DNA of 64,000 bases from Rhizodiscina lignyota (taxonomy: Eukaryota > Ascomycota > Dothideomycetes > Aulographales > Rhizodiscinaceae): the NCBI GenBank assembly GCA_010015805.1, contig ML978121.1, positions 1,302,001 through 1,366,000 on the forward strand. The letters run 5' to 3'. Below the pieces are notes generated by a model. It saw nothing but the letters and a program-made list of their open reading frames with translations, was not told the DNA's origin and ran no database searches. A program made the translations under genes and the position numbers. Shown here one piece after another: positions 22,030 through 33,843 of the stretch. Within the stretch, counting starts at the first letter, position 1. Each line of letters starts with the position of its first letter.

Positions 22030-23788
22030 ATGAAGCTCGCCTCGACTGGGCTTGTCGTCGGGGCCGCGACCGCTGTCCTTGCACAGCAGCCGCAACAGGT
22101 CTTCAAGCTTCCCGATGCAATCGTCGATAAAGCTGGCCCCAGTGACTGGAAAGCACCCCTCCACCACCTCGGAGATGCGCTCAAGTCGCTTACATCAGAG
22201 GCTCAAGAACTGTGGGACGAGGTCGCTGCTATGTTCCCCGAGTCGTTTGAAAAGGCAAACTTCTGGTCGACCCCAAAGCCGCACACTCGCAGACATGACA
22301 GCCATTGGGACCACATCATGCGCGGTGAGGACGTACAAGCCGTATGGGTAGAGAACGAGAATGGAGAACAGGAGAGAGAGCTCGATGGCAAGCTCAATAC
22401 CTATAACCTGCGCACGAAGAAAGTGGACCCAAAATCGCTTGGTGTCGATAAGGTGAAGCAATACAGCGGGTATCTCGATGATGAAGAGAATGATAAGCAC
22501 TTGTTCTATTGTAAGTGTCCGCACATCATTAAACTATTATTTTACCACAGTTGTACGCATGATTAACTGTCCCAGGGTTCTTCGAATCTAGAAACGACCC
22601 AAAGAATGACCCTGTAGTCTTGTGGCTCAACGGTGGCCCAGGCTGCTCCTCCTTGACCGGCCTATTCATGGAGCTCGGCCCCGCGAGCATCACAAAGGAC
22701 ATCAAGATCAAGCATAATCCTTATTCCTGGAACTCCAACGCCAGCGTCATCTTCCTTGACCAACCTGTCAATGTCGGATATTCGTACAGTGGAAGCTCTG
22801 TGAGCAACACTGTTGCTGCGGCTAAGGATGTCTATGCACTCCTCACCCTGTTCTTCAAGCAGTTTCCGGAGTATGCAGAGCAAGATTTCCACATCTCTGG
22901 CGAATCCTATGCTGGCCACTATATCCCCGTCTTCGCCTCGGAGATCCTGAGCCACAAGAAGAGGAACATCAACCTCCAGTCTGTGCTCATTGGGAACGGG
23001 CTCACTGATGGATTGACCCAATATGAATACTACAAACCCATGGCCTGCGGTGAAGGTGGCTGGCCTGCGGTCCTCGACGCTAGCGAGTGCCAGTCTATGG
23101 AGAATGCTTACCCGCGCTGCGCTTCTCTTATCCAGAACTGCTACAACAGTGAATCTGTCTGGTCCTGCGTACCAGCATCGATCTACTGCAACAATGCCAT
23201 GCTCGGACCTTATCAACGCACTGGACAAAACGTTTATGACGTGCGCGAGAAGTGCGATGATTCGAACTCTCTTTGCTACCCAGATTTGGACTGGATCAGC
23301 AAATACCTTAACCAGAAGGACGTTATGGAGGCCCTCGGTGCTGAAGTGTCGAGCTATGACAGCTGCAACTTCGATATTAACAGGAACTTTTTGTTACAAG
23401 GTGACTGGATGAAGCCCTTCCACAGGCTCGTCCCCGGCATTATCGAGCAGATCCCGACTCTCATCTATGCTGTAAGTGGTGTCACCCACAATTGAGTGAA
23501 GCATGAGAACTGATAAATTGACAGGGCGACGCCGACTTCATCTGCAACTGGCTCGGCAACAAAGCCTGGACCGAGGAACTTGAGTGGCCGGGACAAGCTG
23601 CTTACCAGAAAGAGGAGATGAAGGACCTGAAGCTCACAGACAGCTCTAAGAATATTGGTGGCTACAAGAGCAGCGGAAACTTCACCTTCATCAGACTGCA
23701 CGCAGGTGGCCACATGGTTCCTCACGATCAGCCCGAGGCAAGTTTGGACATGCTCAACAGATGGCTAAGTGGAGAGTGGGTTGCGTAA
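22030..23788 (+). CDS. cpyA: Vacuolar serine carboxypeptidase Y
   Basis: Three exons: 22030-22510, 22576-23471 and 23525-23788, giving 546 residues. It has a signal peptide (ending about VLAQQ) and a propeptide of about 120 residues, then the mature alpha/beta hydrolase. The triad is visible: Ser271 in GESYAGH, Asp463 in [11 protein letters not shown] and His522 in [10 protein letters not shown]. The substrate-binding NGGPGCSS loop and WFFESRNDP complete the S10 family pattern. Cys spacing matches CPY disulfides. The enzyme removes C-terminal residues from peptides in the vacuole after propeptide cleavage. Length matches Aspergillus and Candida CPY. The triad is intact, so it should be active. 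Confidence 0.95.
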
Positions 23789-24178
23789 GGATTTAGCACT
23801 GCTCGTGGAATTGGTGGACTGCGGCACTACGCAGTCTGTGACCCAGTCAAATTTCCTGCGGTCCGTGTAAGCTCATTGCGTAGATCTTGCGCACCGTCAA
23901 ATGTGCGCTTGACCTGCATGGGAAACCTGTATTTTAACCTGGCGACTTCGGTGATTTCTGCCTGCGTACATATTGGCTTTGCAGTCGCAGAATGCCAGGT
24001 AGCTAAATGGTTGTGTTCCGGTAGACTGTAGTTCCAATTGAATAGACCCTCCTGCGACAATAGCTAGAAATTGTATGTTGGCGTTAGATATTTGACAAAT
24101 TCCCTCTCATTACTGATTCGATTACCCGACCAGCAAACGCAGGACAGCACACAGGGTGGACTTAGTTTAAATGACCTT
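23789..24178. other. Intergenic, convergent
   Basis: The 390 nt between the 3' ends of CPY and the monooxygenase gene. Nothing else seen. Confidence 0.5.
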
Positions 24179-25512
24179 TCAGTTCTGCTCGTCAAGCCTG
24201 TCCATATAGTCTTCTGCTTCTTGGATATGTTTTGGTAAATCAACGTCCCAAATATAATCCCACCGCCCCGTCAACGCGTTCTTCAGTTTCCCTAGATCGT
24301 TCCCAACGCCCTCCTTCTGACCCATCATGATCACGCCAGTCTCCCTGCTCAGCGCACCAATCTTCTGCGTTCGAGGCCTCCGTACATAATCAAACGCTAG
24401 AAGCGCTGCTGGCACTTGTGACCTGGATTTCACACGTCCCAACATCCGCGAGAGGAGCATCGCATCTTCAATCGACTGGCCAGCGCCGCTACCTTGCCAC
24501 GGCTCGAATGCATGTGCGGCGTCACCCATGATGCAGACATTGCCTTTAGCATATGTTGGTGCATTTGGTTGCACAAACATGCTCCAGCGTGTAAGGTCTG
24601 GATTTTGCAACAGAACCTGATAGCAGCTCGTTAGTCAACCCCTTATATTCTCCGAATACGGAGCACTACCTCTGCCATGCCTCTCCCATGTTTGCCCCAA
24701 TCTTCGAACTCTTTCCGCACCACCGAAGGCAGAACAGGCAAAACCCATTTCTCCGATGGCCACGGCCCATCCATTGGGAAAACTGCTGCGACCTGTATCA
24801 TCTTGCCATTATCATTGACGTCGTGCAACAGGAGTCCGCCACCACCGATGAAACCATACTGGCACTCGTCCACGAAATGCCTCGGCTCCATCTTCGCCAG
24901 CACATCCTCCTTTGGCACAACGTTGAAGTAATGGTAATACCCGGCAAATACAGGTTTTGAAAACTCGCTGTCCTCGCCAAACATATACTTCCTCACCGCG
25001 CTGTGAATGCCATCAGCACCAATCACCACATCCACTGTCACCGAAGTCTCATCCATAAAAGTCAACTCGATTGCTTCCCCCTTCTCCTCCATACTCTTTA
25101 ACTTCTTTCCACCATGCTTCTTCTCCTCGGGCACGCAAGCAAGAATCTCCCGCACCCACTGCGCACGATGGACTACCAATTGCGTTACCTCATGGGAAAG
25201 CTCAAACACCACCTTGCCCTCATCTGGGCCTTTTCCCATCATCATCCGTGCATCCGGCCACATTGGCACGGCGCCTGCGCGCTCGAGCGTTTTGGCGGCT
25301 TCCGGACTCACGAGGTCGAGAGCGCGACGAGCGTTAACAGAGAGTCCGACACCGGCGCCACGTTCCCAGAAGTCTTTGGATGCCTCGTAAATGTGTGCGT
25401 CGACGTTGGGGTGTTGAAGGAGACCGGCAGCAACGAGGCCGCCTGCTATTCCACCGCCGATGATGGCGATGCGGATATGCGGCAGCTCCGAATGTTCGCC
25501 ACTTGTCGCCAT
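24179..25512 (-). CDS. FAD-dependent monooxygenase, salicylate hydroxylase type
   Basis: Two exons: 25512-24670 and 24616-24179, giving 426 residues. The intron has a GACTAAC branch site. All three group A flavin monooxygenase fingerprints are present: the GxGxxG dinucleotide fold near the N-terminus (IIGGGIAGG), the DG motif (IGADGIHSAVR) and the GD motif (IMGDAAHAFEPWQGSGAG). The family uses NAD(P)H and O2 to hydroxylate aromatic acids (salicylate, 6-hydroxynicotinate and similar) or acts in secondary metabolism. It is first in a run of four minus-strand genes with a Zn2Cys6 regulator directly upstream. Substrate cannot be read from sequence. Confidence 0.87.
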
Positions 25513-26073
25513 TATAGTTTGCACAATGACTTCTTGTATCAAGAGAAACAAGGCTGAACTTTGACTTAACGTGGACCTTTACTGAGGAGCGTGAAAATCT
25601 GAAACAGGGACTATCAGATGGCTAAAGCGAAAGAAAGTCGGCAGGTAGAAATATATAGGAGCGACAATTGCTATAAAGCAGAAAACTCTCCGCTGCTGAC
25701 GAAAAAGGGACAATGCTCAGATAATTGTTGACTACGCGATCGCAGTAAGTATCTATAAACATGTTAGTGTAATCTTGTGCTTACTGTGCCATAAGTCCGC
25801 AATAGACGCAACCAATCAACACCCGCTTTGAATATTCCACAGGACACCTTGAACGTTATATCTTACGACTATTCGTGCCGAAGCTGAGCATTTACGTGCC
25901 AAGCTATATAGGATTCCAAAATTCGCCACAACTCTAGAGGGCACTCATGGGCGGCATGCGTGGGATCGGAGATCGTTGCCGATCATTCAATTTTGAAAGA
26001 CTGAGGAAAGGTTGCTGGGCATTAGAAATAATCATTCGGACATGCATCCGAGAGCAAAAGAATCTTCGTTGCA
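25513..26073. other. Monooxygenase promoter
   Basis: 560 nt between the monooxygenase start and the regulator stop. A TATATA at 25652-25657 lies about 140 nt upstream of the monooxygenase ATG on its strand. No gene seen. Confidence 0.45.
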
Positions 26074-28647
26074 CTATGGAAGAATCGTCAACTTCAGGGC
26101 AGGGACAGGATCGACAGAATCCATGAGATTGATTGGCACATCCCATTGCCCATCTTGCATGTTGAGGTCTGGATTGAAGAACCAGTCGTCCATAGACCAG
26201 TCAAAACTCAACGGTACCTGTTGTGACGGACTCGGCTCTGCAGTCGCCTGTTCGCTCAGTTGTTGGGGCCGCGCAGCAGCAGCCTGTTGCGTGTCTACAG
26301 ATATTTCGTCAAACTCACGAAAAATACAATAGAATACTGGAGTGCTTACCCGTCATATTGGATTCACTTGGTGGAAGTCGAGAGTAAGCACCTTCCTGGC
26401 CCATGAATTCTTCGCGACACCACCACATGCAGTCCCACATCAAGCTCATGCCATAACGAGTGCGCACCCTCAAGCGGAGATTATGGGAGCCATCTGGGTT
26501 CTTGAAGACTCTATCGCTCCTCCACAGACGACTGACGGCCGTGGCGCATCTGGCTGGTGCGTCGTTGTTCGCAACCGAGAACTTCTGCATCAACTGCAGA
26601 GCCGTAAGGAACAGTGATTTGGCCTCGTCTGCATTTATAAATTCGACGAACGGCGTCTTGATCAGACGAAGAAGTATGCATGTCGCAAGAGCCATACTCC
26701 TCATGAGGTATGCGGTACTGTAGCGAATGAAGTCGGTGTCCATTTCCAATTCCGCGACTGATTCGACGAGGGATGTTGCGACCGAATAGAGCCTTCCAAG
26801 CGAAACATTGTCGATTTTGTCGGGTGGTTTGAAAAAGTTCATTGCCTGAATTTGTAAATGGGCGAAGTAAACATACAACTTTTCTTTCACTAGAAGGCGT
26901 CAATATCTTGTCGGTCATAGGCAATAGGCAATATTACTTGTCAAGTTCTGGTAGTGGCTTTCGGCCATCTTGATCTCATCCTCGTAAGCTCGGATGAGTA
27001 TGTTCAGTGTTCGTTCCTCGCCGGCCGTCTCAATAGCGAACCCGTTCTCGTCAAAGGCATTATTCGCGCGTGTAATGATTCCCTGTAGGTGCAATCGTAA
27101 TATAGGTTCCTGGCACTTCAGTCGTATGATCTCTTTGCAGATGAGTGGTGCCGGGATCTGTAGACAGGCGTTTCCGATCATAGCGCTATTCCTGTAGCAG
27201 TGACGTGAGCAGATCGATCTAGAACGGCGGTCAATACATACTCCTGATAGACTACTATGCATGCTGCCCACAGCTGCCGTCGCCTTCTGACTTCACATTC
27301 ACTCAAATTTAGCTTTACGCGCACAAAATCTTGACTCGATTCCGCAGTATGAAGCCCATACTTGAATGCCAGATGGATCAATGCACCACTCATGACATAG
27401 CCGGATTCTTCATGCTGCTGAGTCGAAGGAAATTGCCAAGAGAGTAGTAGTACGAGGGCTTCAACAGTATGGATGTCAGCTGCAGGAGAGTCGATCTGCT
27501 GCAAGGCAAATTGAAAAGTTGCATTTGATAAAGAAAGCAGGAGACTGGGATCAGCAGCATAGCGTCGAGAAGCAACTGTTAAGATAGCCCAGAAGAGTAA
27601 CGGTGAGCGGGAGTAGTATTTGTTCGGAGACTGAAGAGGATCAAGGATCGGGACGTCGGGAGCATAGTTGAGAAAGAATCTTTATGTACGTCAGTACATG
27701 CTGAACGGAATTGCAGTGTCGTTGTGTCGAGGAATTGTTTCGCAATGGGGCCGTACGTTGTAAAAAGGTCCTCTATCACGTTTGCTTCAACGTGAACTTT
27801 GTCCCTGTCTCTAGACATGGTCACCTCATAACCTCCTCCAGCTCGAGCTTCAGCAGCTGAGGACCAGATGGTTGAGTTAGCATTATCAATACTCATGCCA
27901 TGTGGAGACAAGTCATTCGTCGATGTCGCTGGAGTGGTTCCATTGCGAACGGACGAGCTCGTCGCTGGAGACGCAACGGGTGCTGGTTTCACGGGAACTG
28001 TCGAATTTGGAGCTTGATTGCTTGATGTCGTGCTTTGAGGCTGAGATCCTTCGTATGCCACGAGTCGACGCTTTAAAGGCGGTAGTTGAACATCTTGTTC
28101 GTGGGCTTTCTTCCTACGTACTGAGTATTAAGATAGAAGTTTAGAAGATGATTTGCCGGACCAACGAACTGTGCTTTGCTAACTCGTTCCCTCCTGCCTT
28201 GATATACACACGCTAGATTCATCTTCTGACATCTTGCACATGTGATCGAACCGTTCGGTGATGGCTTGCAACGAATCTGTGGAGGCTTTAGAGCTCGGAG
28301 CATTCGGTTAAGAGGGCCAGTGGGCATCCTATACCTTCTGCTGTCGGCATTGCAAGCAAGCTGTCTTGTGAATTGGCGGCGGATCGTCTGCAGTCCTGCT
28401 ATTCAAATGTCGGCTTCTGTGGTTGCGAACAGAAGAGCGCTGTTCGAATTCGGATTACCTTGTCGGGCTCGCGGACCCAGTGTCGACCGCGTGAGCAGCT
28501 GTTTGATCCATCACGATGAAATTGGACTTCTGCTTTGGTCTGCTTTCCGAATCTTCCACTGTTCAGCGTTGTCGGCGATTTAGTGACTAACCGCCGAGGC
28601 TCACAAGTGCACGGAAAGGCTTGGCAAGATCTGGTGATGGATGACAT
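26074..28647 (-). CDS. Zn2Cys6 fungal transcription factor
   Basis: Eight-exon model: 28647-28592, 28398-28335, 28276-28170, 28113-27757, 27679-27242, 27191-26938, 26889-26350 and 26294-26074, giving 678 residues in frame throughout. The zinc cluster is ACLQCRQQK joined by splicing to IRC and then CARCQKMNLAC, spacing C-x2-C-x6-C-x9-C-x2-C-x6-C. An intron splits the cluster. A Ser/Thr-rich linker follows, then the fungal-specific middle homology region (LLFWAILTVASRRY, then LSWQFPSTQQ, then RRRRQLWAACIVVYQE). The acidic, aromatic C-terminus (FDWSMDDWFF) looks like an activation domain. The first exon is the least certain; all later splice sites are supported by family-like sequence. Position upstream of a monooxygenase on the same strand suggests, but does not prove, pathway-specific control. 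Confidence 0.82.
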
Positions 28648-29124
28648 CACTATCGGTGGCTGAGCAGCGTGGTGATTTTAATATTTCGGAAATCCATTTT
28701 GTTAGATTTCAAGTATAGCTAGGCTCCTCATTTATTTATTCAATCCCGATGTAGATGTTGTGGATGCAGCTTTCTGATCTATTGGGTTGAAGCCGAAATT
28801 AGTTACGCACGGTCTCACCATTCTGCGATAGAATTGCCCCTTATTTTCTTTAATCCATTTCCTTCCTCCACAATTCTCTAACATCCAGCCATCCCTTTAT
28901 CTTGGTCATTTATAGATGGCATTTTCCGCAGAGTTGTATATTTCAATACTGTACTTGATGATGAAGACCACTTCTTGAGTTTCCAGGTCTTTATTCCCAG
29001 CTATCCTATTTACACCGGCAGAGGACGCGGAAGCGCTCACAAACCCCAGCATAGAAGAATCTCCTCGTTTGAATAAGTTCATTAAAACTAAGGTATATTT
29101 CGGCGTTGGCAATTCGAATTCCGC
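28648..29124. other. Regulator promoter
   Basis: A/T-rich 0.48 kb upstream of the Zn2Cys6 gene and downstream of the oxygenase gene. No gene seen. Confidence 0.45.
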
Positions 29125-30367
29125 TCAATTCCGAACCTCTACATCTTTTGCCAAACTCGCGTTTTCCGTTCCTCTGCTGTTCTTCCACCCCTCTGCACCC
29201 TTCCTGGAACCGAGTGCTCTCCTCAAAATCCAGTCTTTGCTGTTCACAGCTTCCTCTGCCGCCTTTCCTTTGATACTCTCTTTCACCAACGGACTCTCGT
29301 CCAAAGCCTTCAGCAACACCTCGTCTTCGGGCCTGCTGAAGTAAACCAAAGAGTATCTCGTGGTTTCGGCTTGCGTGTCCGGAGGCGAGCTCACGCGATG
29401 AATGTTGCTGCGCAGGATTCCACCGCTGAACTTGACCAGAGCATCGCCGAGGTTAATAATGGCGTGTCCCGGAAGCGGTCGCACGTAAGCCCAATTCTCG
29501 CCGTCCTCTTCGCCTGCAAGGCGATTCGCATTCTCTGAATGCTCGGACGGCGGAGTTGGCTGAATATAATGCGGTAGCCTGACTTGCAGTCCGCCAACAC
29601 GATTGAATAAGACAGTCACGCTTCCAAAATCGGTATGCGCCCCGAGCGCAGTCCTCTTATCATCCACAGGTTGCGGAGGTGCTTTGATGAAGCGAACTTG
29701 ATCTCCGCTGATTGCATCTATCCTGTGAAGGCTTTCCAACTTGCCCTCTGGCAACTCCAGCCGAGCATTCAGGAAGCGCAGGAAGTATGTGATAAGCGCG
29801 TGGCAGCGAGTGATGTAGTCCTTTAGCAAGGGTCGATACTGATCGAGGTACGGGGCAGCGGGCATGTTTGGGTTTTCCGGGGGATGAGGGACACCCAGTG
29901 TCTCGTCTTTACTGACGTTGTAGAACTCGTTGCGGTCTTTGTTGCCCTTCGCATCGATCGTAGCGGCGCCCATACCTTTGTATCTATTAATTGTTAGTCG
30001 ACACAAGCCGCAGTTCAGCATTTCTACGTTGTGTAGCTTACCCAAAGTAGCTGTTTTGACTGGAGAAGTCGTACTTTCTCTTCTCTTCAAGTGGAAGCTC
30101 AAAGAAACCCTCTCCAGTCTTGAACAATTGGTCCGCGTCATCAAGAAGGGCGTTACCATCCAGAAGTCCAGCATCAGAGATATCTTCGTTCATCCGCATA
30201 TCAAGGTAAAAGAATCCCAAGCCACAACATGCCTTCCAAACACGGTCTTGCTCTTCGGCGTCGCCAGAAAGTAGCTTGGCCAGTGAGATGCGGAGCAGCG
30301 GAGCAGTCGATACTGTATTGGGGAAAGGAGGGATTCCCTTGAAATCTTCATCTATGATAAGAGGCAT
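29125..30367 (-). CDS. 2-oxoglutarate/Fe(II)-dependent oxygenase (isopenicillin N synthase-like)
   Basis: Two exons: 30367-30042 and 29983-29125, giving 394 residues. The N-terminal DIOX_N segment begins MPLIIDEDF and includes the FFYL strand. The core double-stranded beta helix has the Fe ligands His225-x-Asp227 (GAHTDFGS) and distal His304 (NIHRV), and the co-substrate Arg318-Tyr-Ser320 (TRYSLVYF). The RxS motif suggests 2-oxoglutarate as co-substrate. Fungal members hydroxylate or desaturate diverse small molecules, often in specialised metabolism, and some act on gibberellins or alkaloids. It is third in the run of four same-strand genes. Active site is complete; substrate unknown. Confidence 0.88.
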
Positions 30368-31326
30368 AGCGGTTGATTGGAAAGATATTTAGACAATGGC
30401 CGAAGTACGATATCAAAGCGTAGAATGTAGAGCACAATTGCGATAAAGGAAACGAAAACGGGCGCCTATGTGACGTATATAATGTCCCGGTTCTCACCCA
30501 TCTTATTACCGAAGCCGATACTGAAATATCTCAATCTAGACCTGTAACGTGAGAAAGCCGAGAGCTCTGTTGCTGCTATGAGGGGTGTTTGCCCCTTCCC
30601 CGCAGATCTTTGTCGGAAGGGCGGCAATAAGAGCTTGAAGACGGAAAACAGTAACTAAAATCATGGATGCTTTATTATGGAACCATACACTCGAAGTATG
30701 TATCCGTATGTCCAATTTCAGTTCTTGCATATCCGTATGTAGCAGAAGTCACGCCCTGGTCAATTCTGCTTAACAGAGGAATTCCCGTTTAAGGCAATAT
30801 CTTTTCATCACTCGCTCGATCTGATTCTAGACTATCCACAGCCAGTAGTGCTATTGCTATTGGACAAACAGCATGGTACCCTATCATCAATAATGGCCCA
30901 ATTTCATTGTCCATGGCACATGGAGCACAAGAGTGTCTCTTCATCACCAATTTTGAAGTCAGCACCATCGGATCGATGATCGATCCCTTCTGGTGACTTG
31001 TTGCGCCGAATGATCACATCACCGCTCATGATATCAAAAAGGGCTTGGAAGGAATTCCGTTGTCTTTTCCGTGCGGCCATTGGGCCTTTGAGCTACCGAT
31101 GTAGAGTCGAGAGCGTGCTTCCGGTTTTGCAGTTATGGGAGTACGAGGATACGCCGACTTTAGTGCAGTTCATTTTCTTGTCAATTGATTCATCTCTGAT
31201 TTGTCAATGTTCATGCAGACACTGCGGCGCTTTTAAATATGTACTAAACTGGCATTACCTTGCTGTTTTGCAGCAATGGAAGCAAATCTGTTGATTGGTG
31301 ACTCGGACAGATCCATTCATCAACAC
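30368..31326. other. Intergenic with oxygenase promoter
   Basis: Near the oxygenase start there is a CRE-like TGACGT at 30471-30476 overlapping a TATATA, about 105 nt upstream of the ATG. A 58-codon minus-strand ORF at 30904-31080 is listed separately. Nothing else is supported. Confidence 0.45.
30904..31080 (-). CDS. Possible small ORF, 58 aa
   Basis: An ATG-led minus-strand frame of 58 codons, beginning MAARKRQRNSFQALFD and ending LLCSMCHGQ. The composition is protein-like (balanced charge, few rare residues), with a C-terminal CSMCH that could bind metal. No splice partners are obvious and no family is recognised. It may be a small gene, an exon of a missed gene or chance. Confidence 0.25.
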   Translation of the reverse strand: MAARKRQRNSFQALFDIMSGDVIIRRNKSPEGIDHRSDGADFKIGDEETLLCSMCHGQ

Positions 31327-32976
31327 TCAATAGTGATCAGCCAGCGTCAGCGTGCCCGTCTTCGTGATCATGTACTCGTCGACGGCAACGCCCAGGCCAG
31401 ATTCCTTGCCGTAACCAGACTCCTTAATTCCACCGAACGGCGATTCGGCGGCGGAGGAGTTGCCCGTGTTCATGCCAATCATGCCAGCCTCCAGATTCTC
31501 GAGCAGACGCCATGTGCGGTCCACATTCTTCGTGAAGAAATAAGACGCCAGACCCATCTGGTTGTTGTTAGCCCCGGAATCTCAACTTTCGCCCACTAAT
31601 GAAACTTACGCTTGTGTTGTTTGCTTGTGCGACAGCGTCTTCCTCCTTCTCGAACTTAAAGAATGCTGCTACCGGCGCAAAGGTCTCTTCCCTGGCGAGC
31701 AGAAGGTCCTTGTGCGCGTTCACGATCACGGTCTGCTCGAAGAAGTAGCCATCACCGATCTGAACCTTATTACCACCAAACAAGACCTTGGCGCCGTTCT
31801 TCTTCGCATCTTCAACATGCGCGAGGGCCTTATCGATACCACGGGGGGTTGTCACTGGTCCCATTGTAGTTCCCTTTTCCATGCCATGGCCGATCTTGAG
31901 TGCACGAGCGCGGTCGGCCATTATTTGCGTGAACTTGTCATAGACGCCGCTTTGCACATAGATGCGGTTGGCCGAAATGCAGGCTTGCCCCGCGTGTCGC
32001 CATTTGAGAGCGCTGATCTGGTCTGCAGCTTGCTCGAGGTCCGCATCATCGAAGACGAGGACAGGGCAGTTACCGCCAAGCTCCAGAGTCACCTTCTTCA
32101 ATCCATCGGCGCAGTGCTTCGCGATCAGCTTGCCCACCCGTGTCGAGCCTGTGAACGTGACCTTCTTTACATTTGGATGTCGGCACAGGGCTTCGCTCAA
32201 CGACGGGGTGTTGTCAAGATCCGTTGGCAATACATTAAACACACCTGGTTCGAATCCTGCCTTCTCGGCAAGATATGCAAGTGTGAGAACAGTCAATGGT
32301 GTCTCCGGTGACGGCTTGACGATCATTGTGCATCCTGCTGCCAACGCTGCAGAAACCTTCCGCAGGATCATCGCAATCGGAAAGTTCCAAGGTACGAGTG
32401 CGGCCGCTACGCCAATCGGTTGCTTGACTGTGAAAACTCTCCGGTTTGGTGCGCTCGGTGTGGCAATGGTTCCTCGAACACGTTCCGCCTCGCCGGCAAA
32501 CCACCATGTGAAGCCAGTCGAATAGTCAAGCTCACCATAAGCTTCGGCAAGAGGCTTGCCAGTCTCGTAGACGAGCAACTTGGCGATATCATCGCGGTTC
32601 TCTCGGATCAGCTGATCCCACTTATAGATGCGTTGTGCACGAACGCGAGGGTTGACTTTGCTGTATTTGAGGAAGGCCTCATGGGAAGACTTGACGGCAT
32701 TGTCGACTTCTGAAGCTGTCATAAGGGGAACTGAGGTCCATGCCTTGCCATTTCCAGGATCTGGTTATGGATGAGAAGTCTTGAATCAGAAAACGTTGAT
32801 GCTCGGACATCATACCGAAGACTTCGAAGCGTTTGCCTGACGGCGCCTCGATCCACTTGCCGTCTACATAGGCATTGTTCCTGAAGAGCTCTTTGTTCTT
32901 AAGCTGTTGCAGACTTAGAAACCGTCAAATTTCAAGGATACGTGTCTGATCGACAAACCTCGAAAGGGAGAGACAT
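31327..32976 (-). CDS. UGA2: Succinate-semialdehyde dehydrogenase
   Basis: Four exons: 32976-32959 (six codons), 32903-32816, 32760-31610 and 31557-31327, giving 495 residues. ALDH signatures are intact: PWNFPIAM, general base Glu262 in LELGG, nucleophile Cys296 in GQACISAN, and the C-terminal ESPFGGIKESGYGKE typical of the SSADH/GabD group. The reaction oxidises succinate semialdehyde to succinate with NAD(P)+, the last step of the GABA shunt. No targeting peptide is visible, so it is probably cytosolic as in yeast. A TATATAAAA at about 33100-33108 on the coding strand lies 130 nt upstream. Other aldehydes are possible, since fungal genomes carry several GabD paralogues. It closes the run of four minus-strand genes. 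Confidence 0.9.
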
Positions 32977-33843
32977 CTTGGCGTGACTGATATACGTGCG
33001 TGTGTGCGTGAGAGTTCCCTTGGTGTCACAAGTTGGAATGAAGAGGAGAGGAAACTTAGCCTTGCGGAAACAATTCCTCTGCAGCGGGATGTAGACTTTT
33101 TTATATATACTCATCACTTTGGACAAACATCATCGAGCAGAATGAGGGGTTGTCGGCAACTAACATGCCCCTTAAGAGCTAGGTATACATCCTAGCTGAA
33201 TGTAGATACTTTGGTACATGCAGTCTCCACTGCCGGGAAAGGCCGCGGAGACGCAGGACCCGTTCGAGCTCTCTCCAATTCGGAGAACCTCTGCAAGCGA
33301 TGACGGATCGGGAGCAGTGAAGCGTCAAGAATCCGTACATAAGCAGAAGGTCGTTCCAACCCTGATTGCCCAGAAGAAAATGCAGGACAGCTCGCTGGTG
33401 GGCAGTCGAAAGTGGCCCATTTAAGGGCGGGCCAAGGGGCCAAGGCGGCCATCACAAGCGGGCTAAGCAAGGCCAAGCTCAGCATCACGCGAATGACGCC
33501 AAATTAACTGCGAATGCGGCGCGCCTCCAGAAGCGGACGTATTTGCGGCCAATTAGGAAAAGTTGTCTGGAGCGTGTGTGCACGGTCAAACACCAACGCA
33601 CTTCAGTGACATTTCAGTGGTGGACGAGAGGCAGATTCGCGTGAACAATGGAGAAGGGTGCACCTTCCGCATGTTGAGGTGGAGCTAGCAGCCTGGCAGG
33701 CAAACGGCTGGCCACCGCTCTTTTTCCTTCTTTTGACCGACCGCCTCCGCGGCCTTCCTCGACGTGCAAACCTCTCTTCTCTCTGTCTGGGACGCTGCTG
33801 CTATTAGGAAGTCATATTTTGCATCGAAAGGTGCAGGCCGCAA
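32977..33843. other. Divergent promoter region
   Basis: Between SSADH (minus) and the CDF transporter (plus). It contains the SSADH TATA-like box near 33100. Chance ORFs only. Confidence 0.45.
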
